Part shown: positions 54,340 to 62,873 of the stretch, one piece after another
Layout: every line of letters begins with the position of its first letter
How positions within the stretch are numbered: position 1 is the first letter of the stretch
NCBI RefSeq assembly: GCF_001477655.1
Contig: NZ_CP011266.1
Span: forward strand, 914,001 to 978,000
Length of the DNA stretch: 64,000 nt
From: Methanobrevibacter millerae
GTDB lineage: Archaea; Methanobacteriota; Methanobacteria; Methanobacteriales; Methanobacteriaceae
Direction: 5' to 3'
Program-made: the position numbers and the translations under genes
The notes under the pieces: model-generated
The model's input: the letters and a program-made list of their open reading frames with translations, nothing else
Databases searched by the model: none
What the model was told of the DNA's origin: nothing

Positions 54340-54501
54340 ATGGCAAAATGGAAATGTAAACTTTGTGGATTTATATATGATGAAGATGAAGGCTTGCCTG
54401 AAAGGGGAGTTGAGCCTGGAACACCATTTTCAGAACTTGCTGATGCATTTAAATGCCCAAAATGTGGTGTTGGCAAATCAATGTTTAAAGAAGTAGAATA
54501 A
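54340..54501 (+). CDS. Rubredoxin (full-size)
   Basis: 53 residues. Two CxxCG knuckles (CKLCGFIYD and CPKCGVGKS) bind one iron, and WKCKLCG has the usual aromatic start. The loop between the pairs keeps the long insertion ERGVEPGTPFSELAD. It is the typical donor to superoxide reductase or rubrerythrin. The Shine-Dalgarno AAAGGAGAT (54325-54333) precedes ATG 54340. It is the first of three rubredoxin genes in a row, 75 bp before the second. Confidence 0.94.
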   Translation: MAKWKCKLCGFIYDEDEGLPERGVEPGTPFSELADAFKCPKCGVGKSMFKEVE

Positions 54502-54575
54502 TTTATATATTACAATCTACTATAAATTTAATTATTGAAAAACTAATTTTAGTTATTTAAAAGGAGATTAAAATT

Positions 54576-54713
54576 ATGGCAAAATGGAAATGTAATATGT
54601 GCGGATACGTATATGATGATGACGCTGAAGGAACTGCTTTTGAAGACCTCCCAGATGACTACAAATGTCCAATGTGTGGAGCAACAAAAGATATGTTTTC
54701 TAAAGTAGAATAA
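54576..54713 (+). CDS. Rubredoxin with shortened central loop
   Basis: 45 residues. CNMCGYVYD and CPMCGATKD are intact, but the loop is shorter than usual ([16 protein letters not shown], no PGTP segment). It opens MAKWKC like the first gene, so the two are likely duplicates that diverged. The Shine-Dalgarno is AAGGAGATT. It probably carries electrons for oxygen-defence enzymes. The third gene follows 12 bp later. Confidence 0.93.
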   Translation: MAKWKCNMCGYVYDDDAEGTAFEDLPDDYKCPMCGATKDMFSKVE

Positions 54714-54725
54714 GGAGAGATAATT

Positions 54726-54836
54726 ATGGCATTCGTTTGTAAAGTATGTGGATACGTTCATGAAGCTGATGAATTACCAGATGACTTCACCTGTCCAATG
54801 TGCGGTGTAGACGCTAGTAATTTCGAAGAACAATAA
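54726..54836 (+). CDS. Minimal rubredoxin-like protein (36 residues)
   Basis: ATG 54726 to TAA 54836. The two knuckles CKVCGYVHE and CPMCGVDAS remain with only ELPDDFT between them. It lacks the N-terminal Trp and the acidic loop of the usual rubredoxin. The size is that of desulforedoxin, yet the cysteine pattern is CxxC/CxxC, not CC. AAGGAGAG precedes it at 54712-54719. It is the shortest of the three, and its stop lies in a terminator hairpin. Confidence 0.85.
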   Translation: MAFVCKVCGYVHEADELPDDFTCPMCGVDASNFEEQ

Positions 54837-54866
54837 ATTTTGTTCTTCCAAAACTATTTTTTTTAA
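54825..54866 (+). terminator. Terminator after the rubredoxin cluster
   Basis: An 8-bp stem, GAAGAACA (54825-54832) with TGTTCTTC (54841-54848), has an 8-nt loop holding the stop codon, followed by CAAAACTA and a run of T. Confidence 0.8.
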
Positions 54867-54867
54867 T

Positions 54868-55464
54868 TTATTTAACCAAAACTTCTTTATTTTTAAATTC
54901 AACACTTATTTCACCATTATATTTTTCAAATATTTTTTCAATATCTCTGAAGTCCTTTGAAACAACTTCATATATGACCTTATCAGAATAATCTTTGGCA
55001 ATTACTTCTAAATTGTTGTTTCTGACTTCACCGTCTGCTAGTTTGATGTCTGAATATTCAAAAATAAGTTTATATATATCATAAAGTTCTACTTCCAATA
55101 TTTCAGCTTCATTAATAGCTTCCAAAACGGATTTTGAATATGCTCTGACTAGTCCTCCGGCACCAAGCTTGATTCCGCCGAAATATCTGGTAACAACAGC
55201 AGTCACATTATGCAGTTCATTTTTTCTCAAAACATTAATCATTGGCTTACCTGCAGTTCCGCCAGGTTCGCCGTCATCATCAAAACCTTCGCCATCTGAT
55301 ACAATATATGCTGTACAATTATGTGTAGCATCGTTGTATTGCTCATTGACCTTCAATATGATTTCTTTGCTTTCCTTTTTAGTCTTGGTTGGAAATAAAT
55401 GGCATATGAACTGTGATTTTTTGACATTTATTTCACTTTCAACCGCTTTTGCTATTGTCTTCAT
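54868..55464 (-). CDS. YigZ/IMPACT-family protein (UPF0029)
   Basis: 198 residues. The UPF0029 signature is DDGEPGGTAGKPMINVL (about 62-78), followed by VTRYFGGIKLGAGGLVRAYS. A C-terminal DUF1949-type ferredoxin-like domain ends the protein. YigZ-like proteins may bind RNA or ribosomes, and eukaryotic IMPACT modulates Gcn2; the archaeal role is not known. ATG is at 55462-55464. It converges with the rubredoxin cluster. Confidence 0.88.
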   Translation of the reverse strand: MKTIAKAVESEINVKKSQFICHLFPTKTKKESKEIILKVNEQYNDATHNCTAYIVSDGEGFDDDGEPGGTAGKPMINVLRKNELHNVTAVVTRYFGGIKLGAGGLVRAYSKSVLEAINEAEILEVELYDIYKLIFEYSDIKLADGEVRNNNLEVIAKDYSDKVIYEVVSKDFRDIEKIFEKYNGEISVEFKNKEVLVK

Positions 55465-55678
55465 TATATTTAATTATATTTTTAAATTTTATATATTTTT
55501 ATCAAAGGGCATGTTATTCTTTAATATTGGCTGTATTCTAACGGCGACTATTTTGGTTTTTTCAGTAAAAAAAGCTCTAATTAACTATTTTAATTTATTA
55601 TTGATAATTTTTCTAACAAAAAAGTATATATTATACATTGGACATATTATTTTTAATTAATTTTTATGGTGTTAAAAT

Positions 55679-56089
55679 ATGGCAAGTCGTTCTGCAACTG
55701 TTTTAGTGATTTTGGTAATTGCTGTTATAGCATTTGGCTTTGCTAGTGCTTTTGCCGCAATGACAGGCACATATCATTTAAACTTTGATTTAGGAAATAA
55801 TACAAATCAGACTCCATTGATTGGAAATACTAGTGATAATTCCGGATCCAGCAGTAGTAGTTCACAGGGTTCCGGGTCTGTTCAAACTTATACTGATTCA
55901 GGTAGTTCAAGTAGTAGTTCTTCATCAAGCCAGGTAGAAACTACAGAAGACCATTCTTCCAGTGGTGGAAGTAGTTCTTCTGGTGGTAGTTCTTCTGGTG
56001 GTAGTTCTTCTGGTGGTAGTAGTTCTGGTGGTAGTTCTTCTGGTGGTAGTAGTTCTGGTGGTAGTAGTTCTGGTGGTAGTTCTACATAA
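55679..56089 (+). CDS. Secreted Ser/Gly-repeat protein
   Basis: 136 residues. Residues 8-26 (VLVILVIAVIAFGFASAFA) are a signal sequence or membrane anchor. An Asn/Thr-rich part follows to about residue 60, then Ser-rich stretches and the repeat block of SSGGS units. There is no folded domain, so it is probably an extended surface or wall-spanning stalk, possibly O-glycosylated. TATA-like AAGTATATATTATA near 55622-55635 and Shine-Dalgarno GGTG at 55669-55672 precede ATG. The gene converges with arfB. Confidence 0.75.
   Translation: MASRSATVLVILVIAVIAFGFASAFAAMTGTYHLNFDLGNNTNQTPLIGNTSDNSGSSSSSSQGSGSVQTYTDSGSSSSSSSSSQVETTEDHSSSGGSSSSGGSSSGGSSSGGSSSGGSSSGGSSSGGSSSGGSST
55959..56086 (+). repeat. 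15-bp tandem repeats encoding SSGGS
   Basis: About eight units of GGTGGTAGTTCTTCT or GGTGGTAGTAGTTCT, differing only in the choice of TCT and AGT serine codons. Such arrays expand and contract by slippage, so the length probably varies between strains. Confidence 0.88.
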
Positions 56090-56097
56090 TAAACTCC

Positions 56098-56790
56098 TTA
56101 AAAATCAAGTAATTTTTCAACATCGAAGAGTACTGTATCAATAGCTAAATTGAAGAGTTGTTGTCCGTATTCTTCGTCAACATATACTCCATTTTCTTCA
56201 ACGTCCAATGCTCCTTCTTCTATGTTGGGATCATTTTCACGTGCTTTTTTAAATCCATGCAGACCAACTTCAACGTATTTGTTCACGTCTGCTTGATGGT
56301 GTAACTCTTCTTCGTTTATTATTCCAAGAACCTTTGCCATGGACAGCTCCCCGCTTCCCGCATGAGGTCCTTCTGTGGATATTATCTTATTGTTCATTAC
56401 GATAATCAAATCTGTTTTTTCTTCAATGTCCCAGATTTCTGGCATTAATGGTAAGTTTCCGCCATGTGCGTTAACTATAACTACTTTTTCAATATCCAGA
56501 AATTTCTTTGCTGATTTTAATGTTTCTATTACATTTTCCTTTAGTTCTTCAAGGGATACGTGCACGCCATGGTCAATTTCATCCAGTTCATATGCAGGAA
56601 ATATCACTCCCAGAAATTTTGCTCCTGATCTTAAAGATGACTGAAATGCAATGTGTGCACCTATCTTTGCGTCAGTATCAATTGGCAGTGCGGGACCATG
56701 ATTCTCTAAATGAGATCCAAGTGCAATTATTCCTACCTTATGGACACCGGGGTCACGAATATTTCCAGCTCTGTATCGTAATTCTGCCAC
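56098..56790 (-). CDS. arfB: FAPy deformylase ArfB (creatininase family), riboflavin/F420 pathway
   Basis: 230 residues. Metal residues of the creatininase fold are seen in GSHLENHGPALPIDTDAK (Glu, His, Asp), VNAHGGNLP (His) and AGSGELSMAK (Glu). It removes formate from the formylamino-pyrimidine made by ArfA, an archaeal step to riboflavin and coenzyme F420. GTG 56799 is in frame but part of the Shine-Dalgarno GGTGAT, so GTG 56790 is used. It follows the PUA gene with at most 10 bp. Confidence 0.87.
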   Translation of the reverse strand: MAELRYRAGNIRDPGVHKVGIIALGSHLENHGPALPIDTDAKIGAHIAFQSSLRSGAKFLGVIFPAYELDEIDHGVHVSLEELKENVIETLKSAKKFLDIEKVVIVNAHGGNLPLMPEIWDIEEKTDLIIVMNNKIISTEGPHAGSGELSMAKVLGIINEEELHHQADVNKYVEVGLHGFKKARENDPNIEEGALDVEENGVYVDEEYGQQLFNLAIDTVLFDVEKLLDF

Positions 56791-56799
56791 TTGTATCAC

Positions 56800-57282
56800 C
56801 TACAGTTCGAAGTTCCAAATTTCATCGCCGACAAAATGCTTTGTTTCGATTGCCTTTCCGGAGTCATTTTCAACCATTTCTTCACCGGTTATTAGACTCA
56901 CTCCGATTGCCAATGGCTTGTGGTGTGTTTCATCTACAATCAAAACAATGTCTCTAGGTTCTATTCCCTCATCTGCAGCTACAATTCCCGGACTCATAAT
57001 GTCTGCACCGTTTGTCACGAAGCGTACTGCTCCCATATCTACTGTAACGGTTTTGCCGTCAATTGCATTAGCTAAAGCTGCTTTGAGTGTTGGAAATGCT
57101 TTTTCATCAATAATTATGATATAAGGTTCACCATCAACTAATATAAACGAATTCGGTTCAGCCTCTAGAATTTCAACATTCTTTTTGTTTTCAAGAAGGC
57201 TACCATAATCTCCTAATTCATTTTTTATCTGTTTTATCTTTTTCTTTTTTAAGAAATTTCTTTTTTTAACTTTAATTGCCAT
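56800..57282 (-). CDS. PUA-domain RNA-binding protein (MCT-1/Tma20-like)
   Basis: 160 residues. A basic N-terminus (KKRNFLKKKKIKQIK) leads into a pre-PUA part, and the PUA domain (about 75-150) shows MGAVRFVTNGADIMSPGIV and DIVLIVDETHHKPLAIG. PUA domains bind tRNA, rRNA or, in MCT-1/DENR, the initiation complex. The archaeal proteins of this architecture are probably ribosome- or tRNA-linked. It is upstream of arfB in one transcript, with no obvious shared pathway. Confidence 0.86.
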   Translation of the reverse strand: MAIKVKKRNFLKKKKIKQIKNELGDYGSLLENKKNVEILEAEPNSFILVDGEPYIIIIDEKAFPTLKAALANAIDGKTVTVDMGAVRFVTNGADIMSPGIVAADEGIEPRDIVLIVDETHHKPLAIGVSLITGEEMVENDSGKAIETKHFVGDEIWNFEL

Positions 57283-57321
57283 GGTTTATTTCCTTTTCAA
57301 TTGATTAATAATAATATTATT

Positions 57322-57824
57322 TTATAAATTAATAAATTTTTTTCTAAACGAATATCTTGAATCTCTGTAATATACATTGTCATAGTTTATTTCATGATTG
57401 AATTCTGTATTCATGTATGGGGGTCTTTGCTTGCATACTTCAGAATATTTGTTGCATTTTTTGTAATCAGATGTCTTATGCTGCGGTTTATCAGATTTTT
57501 TTTCTTATTTGAATATCTTATGTCTGGAAGCTGCTTCAGGTAGTATCTGTGCAGCACCGTGTGGTAATGGGGTTCCTTTCTGAAGTATAGCTTGTTTTTT
57601 TCTATCATCTCTTCGGTAATCTTGTTGAAATGCTTTGGTATTATGCCTTTTTTGGATTTGAGGTATGTTTCTTTTGTCAGTGGTTCTCCATAGATTTCAT
57701 AGTAGTTGAAATCGGTAAAATACAGTGCTGTACTGATTACTGTTTTTCCGACATGGGGCTTGTCATAGCAGTTCGATAGAATGTAGGTTAGGAGTTTCAT
57801 ATATTCATTTTTGTCAAAATGCAT
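57322..57824 (-). pseudogene. Panacea (DUF4065/SocA-type) gene, frameshifted near its 3' end
   Basis: The first frame (57411-57824, 137 residues) has the Panacea pattern YFTDFNYYEIYGEPLTKETY and GIIPKHF, then stops after SKDPHT. A second frame (57322-57414) continues as MNTEFNHEINYDNVYYRDSRYSF, matching the usual Panacea C-terminus (I-x-Y-x-x-V-x-YRD-x-x-YS). The switch lies at a run of five G on the plus strand (57419-57423); one more G restores DPPYMNTEF in a single frame. It may be a real mutation or a sequencing error. Panacea domains are found in antitoxins; no toxin gene is adjacent. Confidence 0.6.
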
Positions 57825-57900
57825 AGTGTTTTATTGTTTGAAATCATATATTTAAAAGAAAAGTGCAAGAGAGCATTTGATAACTAATTATTTGCTAAAA

Positions 57901-57924
57901 ATACTAACATTTATATATTAGTAT
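57901..57924. promoter_or_regulatory. Inverted repeat enclosing a TATA box (LSm promoter)
   Basis: ATACTAA (57901-57907) and TTAGTAT (57918-57924) are a perfect 7-bp inverted repeat. The loop between them contains TTTATATA, the likely TATA box. A protein binding this palindrome would block the box directly. The expected transcript starts near 57940 and reaches LSm 130 nt later. Confidence 0.5.
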
Positions 57925-57995
57925 GATTATATAATTTATTATTAGTTTTAATTAGGTTTTGTCTTATCTTAACTTGATTATATTATTTCTAATAC

Positions 57996-58023
57996 AAGCA
58001 ATTGTTTTATATGGTTGCTTTTT
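57996..58023 (+). terminator. Hairpin with T-tract in the LSm leader (possible attenuator)
   Basis: AAGCAA (57996-58001) pairs with TTGCTT (58015-58020), followed by TTT and A/T-rich sequence, 47 bp before the LSm start. It resembles a weak terminator inside the 5' leader, so it could be an attenuator, or the end of a short leader RNA. Confidence 0.4.
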
Positions 58024-58060
58024 AAAAAACTTTTAAAAAATACAATTAATGGTAATATAA

Positions 58061-58300
<240 letters not shown>

Positions 58301-58366
58301 ATATTATTCAATAATTGTTTAAGCTAACTATAGATTAATAATAAAAATAATGGAGGAGGTGTATCA

Positions 58367-58555
58367 ATGGCAAAGGGAACTCCATCAATGGGTAAAAAGA
58401 ATAAAAAGACCCATATTAGATGTAGAAGATGTGGTAAAAACACTTATCACATACGTAAAAAAGTTTGTGCTTCTTGCGGATTTGGTAGATCCAGTAAATT
58501 AAGGAGATACAGCTGGCAAAATAAAAAACCAACTACTAGACAAAGATTAGTTTAA
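58367..58555 (+). CDS. rpl37e: Ribosomal protein L37e
   Basis: 62 residues, basic. The zinc ligands are CRRCG (19-23) with CASCGFG (34-40); it opens [21 protein letters not shown]-like and ends [16 protein letters not shown] precedes ATG 58367. It is co-transcribed with LSm. A weak inverted repeat (GATTA...TAATC) and T-run at 58575-58612 may end the transcript. Confidence 0.96.
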   Translation: MAKGTPSMGKKNKKTHIRCRRCGKNTYHIRKKVCASCGFGRSSKLRRYSWQNKKPTTRQRLV

Positions 58556-58695
58556 GTTGGTGTAAAATTATTGGAGATTATTAAATTAATCTTCACAAAA
58601 CCACTTTTTTTAGATATCATCACTAAATTTTTAGGCATGGTTAAATTTATATACTCGTTTTATCTTATTTTTATTTAACTTTTGAGGTGTATATC

Positions 58696-59106
58696 ATGTC
58701 TCAATTAGATGATTTAGCACAAAAAGAAAATGTTAATTTGGATGAATGTATTGTATTTACAAAAGACAGCGGCGATTTTTTAGCGGTCAACATCAAATAT
58801 GTCGGCATCAAGCAAAGACAGGACAGATTGATGAGCGTTAACTTTTCAATGTCTCCAAAACAGGTAAAGCAGCTTGATGAATTTTTTTCTGATTTCAACA
58901 GCGGTGAGCTGTTTTTCTATGACATTTCCCAAACAGGTGCAATTCCTGTCAATTACCGGGGACTGTCTAATGTAAGCAAAAAGGTAAGTAACAATCCCGA
59001 TGCAATATTTGAGGTTTCATTGATAATGCAGCAGGCAAGCAACATGCCTAAAGATAATTATCTTGAACCTACCTGTGACTGTTGCAGTCTAAAGCATATT
59101 CTCTAG
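58696..59106 (+). CDS. Hypothetical protein, paralogue A of a tandem pair
   Basis: 136 residues, unknown family. It has an internal LMSVNFSMSPKQVKQLDEFFSDFNSGEL and ISQTGAIPVNYRGLSN, both shared in weaker form by the next gene, then a cysteine-rich end CDCCSL. There is no signal or membrane segment. The in-frame GTG 58687 is part of the Shine-Dalgarno GAGGTGT, so ATG 58696 is used. It is followed 10 bp later by paralogue B. Confidence 0.65.
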   Translation: MSQLDDLAQKENVNLDECIVFTKDSGDFLAVNIKYVGIKQRQDRLMSVNFSMSPKQVKQLDEFFSDFNSGELFFYDISQTGAIPVNYRGLSNVSKKVSNNPDAIFEVSLIMQQASNMPKDNYLEPTCDCCSLKHIL

Positions 59107-59116
59107 AGGTTAATCT

Positions 59117-59500
59117 ATGTACAGCGACGAAAACTACATTAAAATTACAAAAGTTAAGGACAACGAGTCTATTGAAATTCATCAAAACTATGTAAGGCTT
59201 CGTGAAAGTACTCATAACAAGCTCATGGCTTTTAATATCAAGGCACCTCTTTTTGAGACTGCAGAAATCGAAAGATTTTTTGACGGTTTCAATTCTTCCG
59301 AGAAGCTAAAGGTTAATATTGGTGGCACCGGAAGCTTTGGTGTTAATTTCAGAGGCATTATCGATGGCAAGGAAAAGAACTTTTCTCAAAATCAGGACCA
59401 TATTATTCTTTTGCTTGAAGAGTATTACTGTCCAACAAAAGAAGATTTAAAGAATTTTAAAAGAGTTTCAAAATTCATGCCGAGAGGCTATTTTAACTAA
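59117..59500 (+). CDS. Hypothetical protein, paralogue B of a tandem pair
   Basis: 127 residues. The core LMAFNIKAPLFETAEIERFF and GGTGSFGVNFRGIID aligns with paralogue A (LM-x-x-N, E-x-FF-x-x-FNS, TG-x-x-x-VN-x-RG), so the two come from an old duplication. The cysteine end of A is missing here. The Shine-Dalgarno is AGAGGT at 59104-59109. It probably shares a transcript with A and may form a heteromer. Confidence 0.65.
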   Translation: MYSDENYIKITKVKDNESIEIHQNYVRLRESTHNKLMAFNIKAPLFETAEIERFFDGFNSSEKLKVNIGGTGSFGVNFRGIIDGKEKNFSQNQDHIILLLEEYYCPTKEDLKNFKRVSKFMPRGYFN

Positions 59501-59506
59501 CTCTTT

Positions 59507-59842
59507 TTATAATTCATCTTCTACTGCATCCCAAAAATCCTGTGCCCAACTTTTTTGAGCATCAATTACCAGATCCAATAATCTTACTTTACCGTCTCTG
59601 AATCTAAAGAGTCTATAATCGATTTGAGGTTTTTTAGCTGTTCCTTCTTTATTGCAGTCAAGATATATTCCTTCCATGTATTCTTCTTCAAAGTCCCCTG
59701 CTTTTACAAAATCTCCTACAAGGGAGTATCCGTTTGTTACACTTTTGTCAAGTTCTTCTATTGTTTTTAACCATCCGCCTTGAGCTCTAAATTTCATGTC
59801 AGGGTCTATTTTTGTTATTTCTTCTTTCCAATTTAAAATCAT
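59507..59842 (-). CDS. Hypothetical protein, 111 residues
   Basis: Acidic soluble protein with several Trp residues (NWKEEI, GGWLKTIEEL, KSWAQDFWDAVEDEL), not recognised. There is no signal peptide, cysteine motif or nucleotide-binding loop. ATG is at 59840-59842. It converges with paralogue B, 6 bp between their ends, and is divergent from the RNase III gene. Confidence 0.6.
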   Translation of the reverse strand: MILNWKEEITKIDPDMKFRAQGGWLKTIEELDKSVTNGYSLVGDFVKAGDFEEEYMEGIYLDCNKEGTAKKPQIDYRLFRFRDGKVRLLDLVIDAQKSWAQDFWDAVEDEL

Positions 59843-59988
59843 TTTACCAAATCCTTAGTTGATTTTTTTGTATGAATACTATATAAGCAAAGAGATAGAG
59901 CATTTGACAAGTAATATATCACAATTGTTATATATGATGAAGTTTATATAAATTAAAAGTCATAATTATTTATTATTATATAAATAAT

Positions 59989-60672
59989 ATGTCTGGGCTT
60001 AACATGAATTTATTTGAAAAATTTGGTATAGAACCAAATAATGAAGACTATTATAAAATGGCCTTCATGCATGGTTCATACGCAACAGTACATGGAATCA
60101 AATATGATTATGAACGTTTGGAGTTTTTAGGTGATTCTATATTGAATATGTTAGTTTCCGAGTATCTATATAAAAAGTATCCAAAATATGGCGAAGGAAA
60201 ACTAACCAAGCTTCGAGCAAACTTTGTATGTCAGACAGCATTGATTCATTATTCTCATGATTTGGGATTAAAGGATTATCTCAAGGTATCTGTTGATGAA
60301 ATGAATTTGACTGATAATGAAGTCTTGTCAATAACTTCAGATATATTTGAGTCATTTTTGGGAGCACTGTTCCTTGATCAGGGTTTTGCTTTCACTAAAA
60401 GATTCATAGCCAAAATCATATTTGTATATATTGATGAGGAAAAGGTGTTCTTCCACGATTACAAATCAAAAATCAAGGAATACTGTGATTCTCATGAAAT
60501 GAAAATAAGATATGAACTCCTTGAAGAACATGGAGTTCCCCATGATAAAACTTTTGTCATGGCCATTTATCTTGATAATGAAGAGATGGGTATTGGAAAA
60601 GGAAAGAATAAAAAAGAAGCCGAGCAATCTGCTGCAAAAGAAGCAATAATGAATTTAACTATGATTAGGTGA
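59989..60672 (+). CDS. rnc: Bacterial-type ribonuclease III
   Basis: 227 residues, full length. The RNase III signature [11 protein letters not shown] (42-52) includes Glu45 and Asp49; the second metal site is Asp118/Glu121 in [16 protein letters not shown] double-stranded-RNA-binding domain covers about 160-226 ([31 protein letters not shown]). It cuts double-stranded RNA, for example in rRNA precursors. RNase III is widespread in bacteria but uncommon in archaea, so transfer from a bacterium is likely. The stop overlaps the Shine-Dalgarno of metX. Confidence 0.94.
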   Translation: MSGLNMNLFEKFGIEPNNEDYYKMAFMHGSYATVHGIKYDYERLEFLGDSILNMLVSEYLYKKYPKYGEGKLTKLRANFVCQTALIHYSHDLGLKDYLKVSVDEMNLTDNEVLSITSDIFESFLGALFLDQGFAFTKRFIAKIIFVYIDEEKVFFHDYKSKIKEYCDSHEMKIRYELLEEHGVPHDKTFVMAIYLDNEEMGIGKGKNKKEAEQSAAKEAIMNLTMIR

Positions 60673-60677
60673 TTTTA

Positions 60678-62144
60678 ATGGATAAGGATTCAGTAGGTAT
60701 TGTTGAGACAAAATTTTTAAACATAGATTATCCATTTGTATTGGAAAGCGGAAAGTCTCTTGACAATATTACTGTAGCTTATGAAACTTACGGAGAATTA
60801 AACAAGGAAAAGAACAATGCTATATTGATATGTCACGCATTGACTGGGGATGCTCACGCGGCAGGCTGGCACAATGGAGACAGAAAGCCTGGCTGGTGGG
60901 AAATGATTATCGGTCCGGGAAAAGTATTGGACAGTGAAAAATACTTCATAATCTGTTCTAATGTATTGGGTGGATGTAAAGGAACGACAGGTCCTAGTTC
61001 AATCAATCCAAAGACTGGTCATGAATATGGTCTTGAATTTCCGGTCATAACCATTAAGGACATGGTTGATGTTCAAAAGGCATTGGTTGATTCATTTGAC
61101 ATTCATCAGTTGTATGCAGTTATTGGAGGATCAATGGGTGGTATGCAGGTTCTTCAATGGGTTGTATCCTATCCTGAAATGATGAAAAAGGCAATTCCGT
61201 TGGCTACAACTGCAAGATCTTCTCCTCAGCAAATCGCATTCAATGAAGTAGGTCGCCAGTCAATATTTTCAGACCCTAACTGGAATGAGGGCAATTACTA
61301 TGGTACTGGAAAATCTCCTAAAAACGGATTGTCTGTAGCTCGTATGATAGCTCATATCACATATTTGAGTGATGAGTCAATGTATCTTAAATTTGGACGT
61401 GACTTGCAGGATAAGGATGAAATAAGCTATGACTTATCTATGGATTTCCAGGTTGAAAGTTATTTGCATCACCAGGGTGAAAGCTTTGTAAAGCGTTTTG
61501 ATGCAAACAGCTATTTGTATATTACAAAGGCAGTTGACCTGTTTGATTTGTCTGTGGACAACTCTGTAATTGAAGGATTCAGAAATGTCAAATGTAAGCT
61601 GGAAGTTATATCCGTTGATTCAGATTGGCTATATCCGACTGAACAAAGTACTGAAATAGTTGCCGCACTCAATGCAAATGATGTGGAAGTGTCATTTTCT
61701 GAAATTAAATCCAATTATGGTCATGATGCATTTCTTCTTGAAAAGGGTCAGCTAAATTATCTGTTGTCTAAATTCCTTTCTGATAATATTGTTGCAGATT
61801 TGATGACAACTGATGTCACGACAATCAGAGAAGAGGATAACGTTAAGACTGCCGCTAAATTGATGCTTGAGCAGAACGTAACCCACCTGCCTGTTGTCAC
61901 TGATGACAATAAGCTGATAGGTATTGTTACCAGCTGGGATTTGTCAAAATCAATTGCAACAAACAGTGAAAATCTAAAGGACATAATGACAAAGACTGTC
62001 AAGTTCTGTCGCTCAAGCGATTCAATTGAAGATATTTCAAGAATGATGCGCAAATATGACATTTCATGTTTGCCTGTCGTTGATGAGAATTTTGTTGTTG
62101 AAGGAATGATAACTACCGATCAGATCAATAACATGTTTTCATAA
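60678..62144 (+). CDS. metX: Homoserine O-acetyltransferase fused to two CBS domains
   Basis: 488 residues. The alpha/beta-hydrolase part (1-365) shows the nucleophile Ser152 in GGSMGGMQ, the aspartate in [12 protein letters not shown] and histidine in NYGHDAFL. It transfers acetyl from acetyl-CoA to homoserine, making the substrate of MetY. From about 370 two CBS domains follow ([12 protein letters not shown]...; [18 protein letters not shown]...), which usually sense adenine nucleotides or SAM. GTG 60669 lies in the Shine-Dalgarno GGTGAT, so ATG 60678 is used. Confidence 0.93.
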   Translation: MDKDSVGIVETKFLNIDYPFVLESGKSLDNITVAYETYGELNKEKNNAILICHALTGDAHAAGWHNGDRKPGWWEMIIGPGKVLDSEKYFIICSNVLGGCKGTTGPSSINPKTGHEYGLEFPVITIKDMVDVQKALVDSFDIHQLYAVIGGSMGGMQVLQWVVSYPEMMKKAIPLATTARSSPQQIAFNEVGRQSIFSDPNWNEGNYYGTGKSPKNGLSVARMIAHITYLSDESMYLKFGRDLQDKDEISYDLSMDFQVESYLHHQGESFVKRFDANSYLYITKAVDLFDLSVDNSVIEGFRNVKCKLEVISVDSDWLYPTEQSTEIVAALNANDVEVSFSEIKSNYGHDAFLLEKGQLNYLLSKFLSDNIVADLMTTDVTTIREEDNVKTAAKLMLEQNVTHLPVVTDDNKLIGIVTSWDLSKSIATNSENLKDIMTKTVKFCRSSDSIEDISRMMRKYDISCLPVVDENFVVEGMITTDQINNMFS

Positions 62145-62168
62145 CTCTTTTTTTATTAATTTTTTAAG

Positions 62169-62873
62169 GTGTTTAGTATTATCTCCAGAAGAGACAAGTT
62201 TTTATATGGGTGTAAGAGTGCCATTCCTATAGCATTCGGGTATATTCCAATGGGCATAGGTTATGCTGCGTTGGCCTTAAAGGCAGGATTTAATCCCTTT
62301 CAGACTGTTTCATTCTCCATTCTGGTTTATGCTGGTGCCGGAGAAATAATTGGTGCGACAATGGTGGCAAATGGAGCCACTGCAATAGCCATCATACTGA
62401 CTAACTTTGTCGTTAACTTAAGGTATATGGTAATGAACACTGCAGTATACAACAAGATGACTGAAAACTCCCTTGCCATTAATGTATTGTCTGCTCATTT
62501 AGTTACAGATGAATCATTTGCCCTGTTTTCATTTGAAAAGGAATCATCATCATGGTTCTATATTGGTCTTGCATTGACTTCATGGCTTTCATGGATTTTG
62601 GGTGCTGTCATAGGAGTGTTTGTGCTGGACTTTTTGCCGGTGATAGTTACTAACAGTTTCAACATTTCATTATATGCACTATTTATTGCTATTCTTGTCC
62701 CCGCTGTTAAGAACAATAAGCGTCTGGGTTTGCTAGTTGTAATAACTGCGATATTGAATGTAATATTGCAGTTTGTTGTAGGCAACTGGTCATTGATTTT
62801 ATCAACCCTTATCGGTGCGTTGATTGGAATGTATATTGTTGACGATTCATTCATGGAGGCATCAAATGATTGA
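62169..62873 (+). CDS. azlC: Branched-chain amino-acid exporter, AzlC subunit
   Basis: 234 residues, about seven membrane helices. AIPIAFGYIPMGIGYAALALKAGFNPFQT and ILVYAGAGEIIGATM near the N-terminus are the AzlC signature. With AzlD it forms a two-component exporter for branched-chain amino acids. The start GTG 62169 has no clear upstream Shine-Dalgarno (AAGGTG overlaps it), so the first residues are uncertain. Its 3' end overlaps azlD by 8 bp. Confidence 0.9.
   Translation: MFSIISRRDKFLYGCKSAIPIAFGYIPMGIGYAALALKAGFNPFQTVSFSILVYAGAGEIIGATMVANGATAIAIILTNFVVNLRYMVMNTAVYNKMTENSLAINVLSAHLVTDESFALFSFEKESSSWFYIGLALTSWLSWILGAVIGVFVLDFLPVIVTNSFNISLYALFIAILVPAVKNNKRLGLLVVITAILNVILQFVVGNWSLILSTLIGALIGMYIVDDSFMEASND

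Noticed and set aside
55511-55660. Open frame of 49 codons, hydrophobic (MLFFNIGCILTATILVF...)
   Set aside because: It overlaps the promoter of the Ser/Gly-repeat gene, and its upstream AAAGGG is too close to the ATG. AT-rich DNA readily gives hydrophobic frames.
57411-57824. Panacea gene as part of a complete toxin-antitoxin pair
   Set aside because: Neighbours are a PUA RNA-binding gene and LSm; no toxin-like gene is adjacent.
58630-58655. TTAGGCATGGTTAA before the paralogue pair
   Set aside because: The halves are not inverted copies of TTAGGT and ACCTAA; the likeness is superficial.
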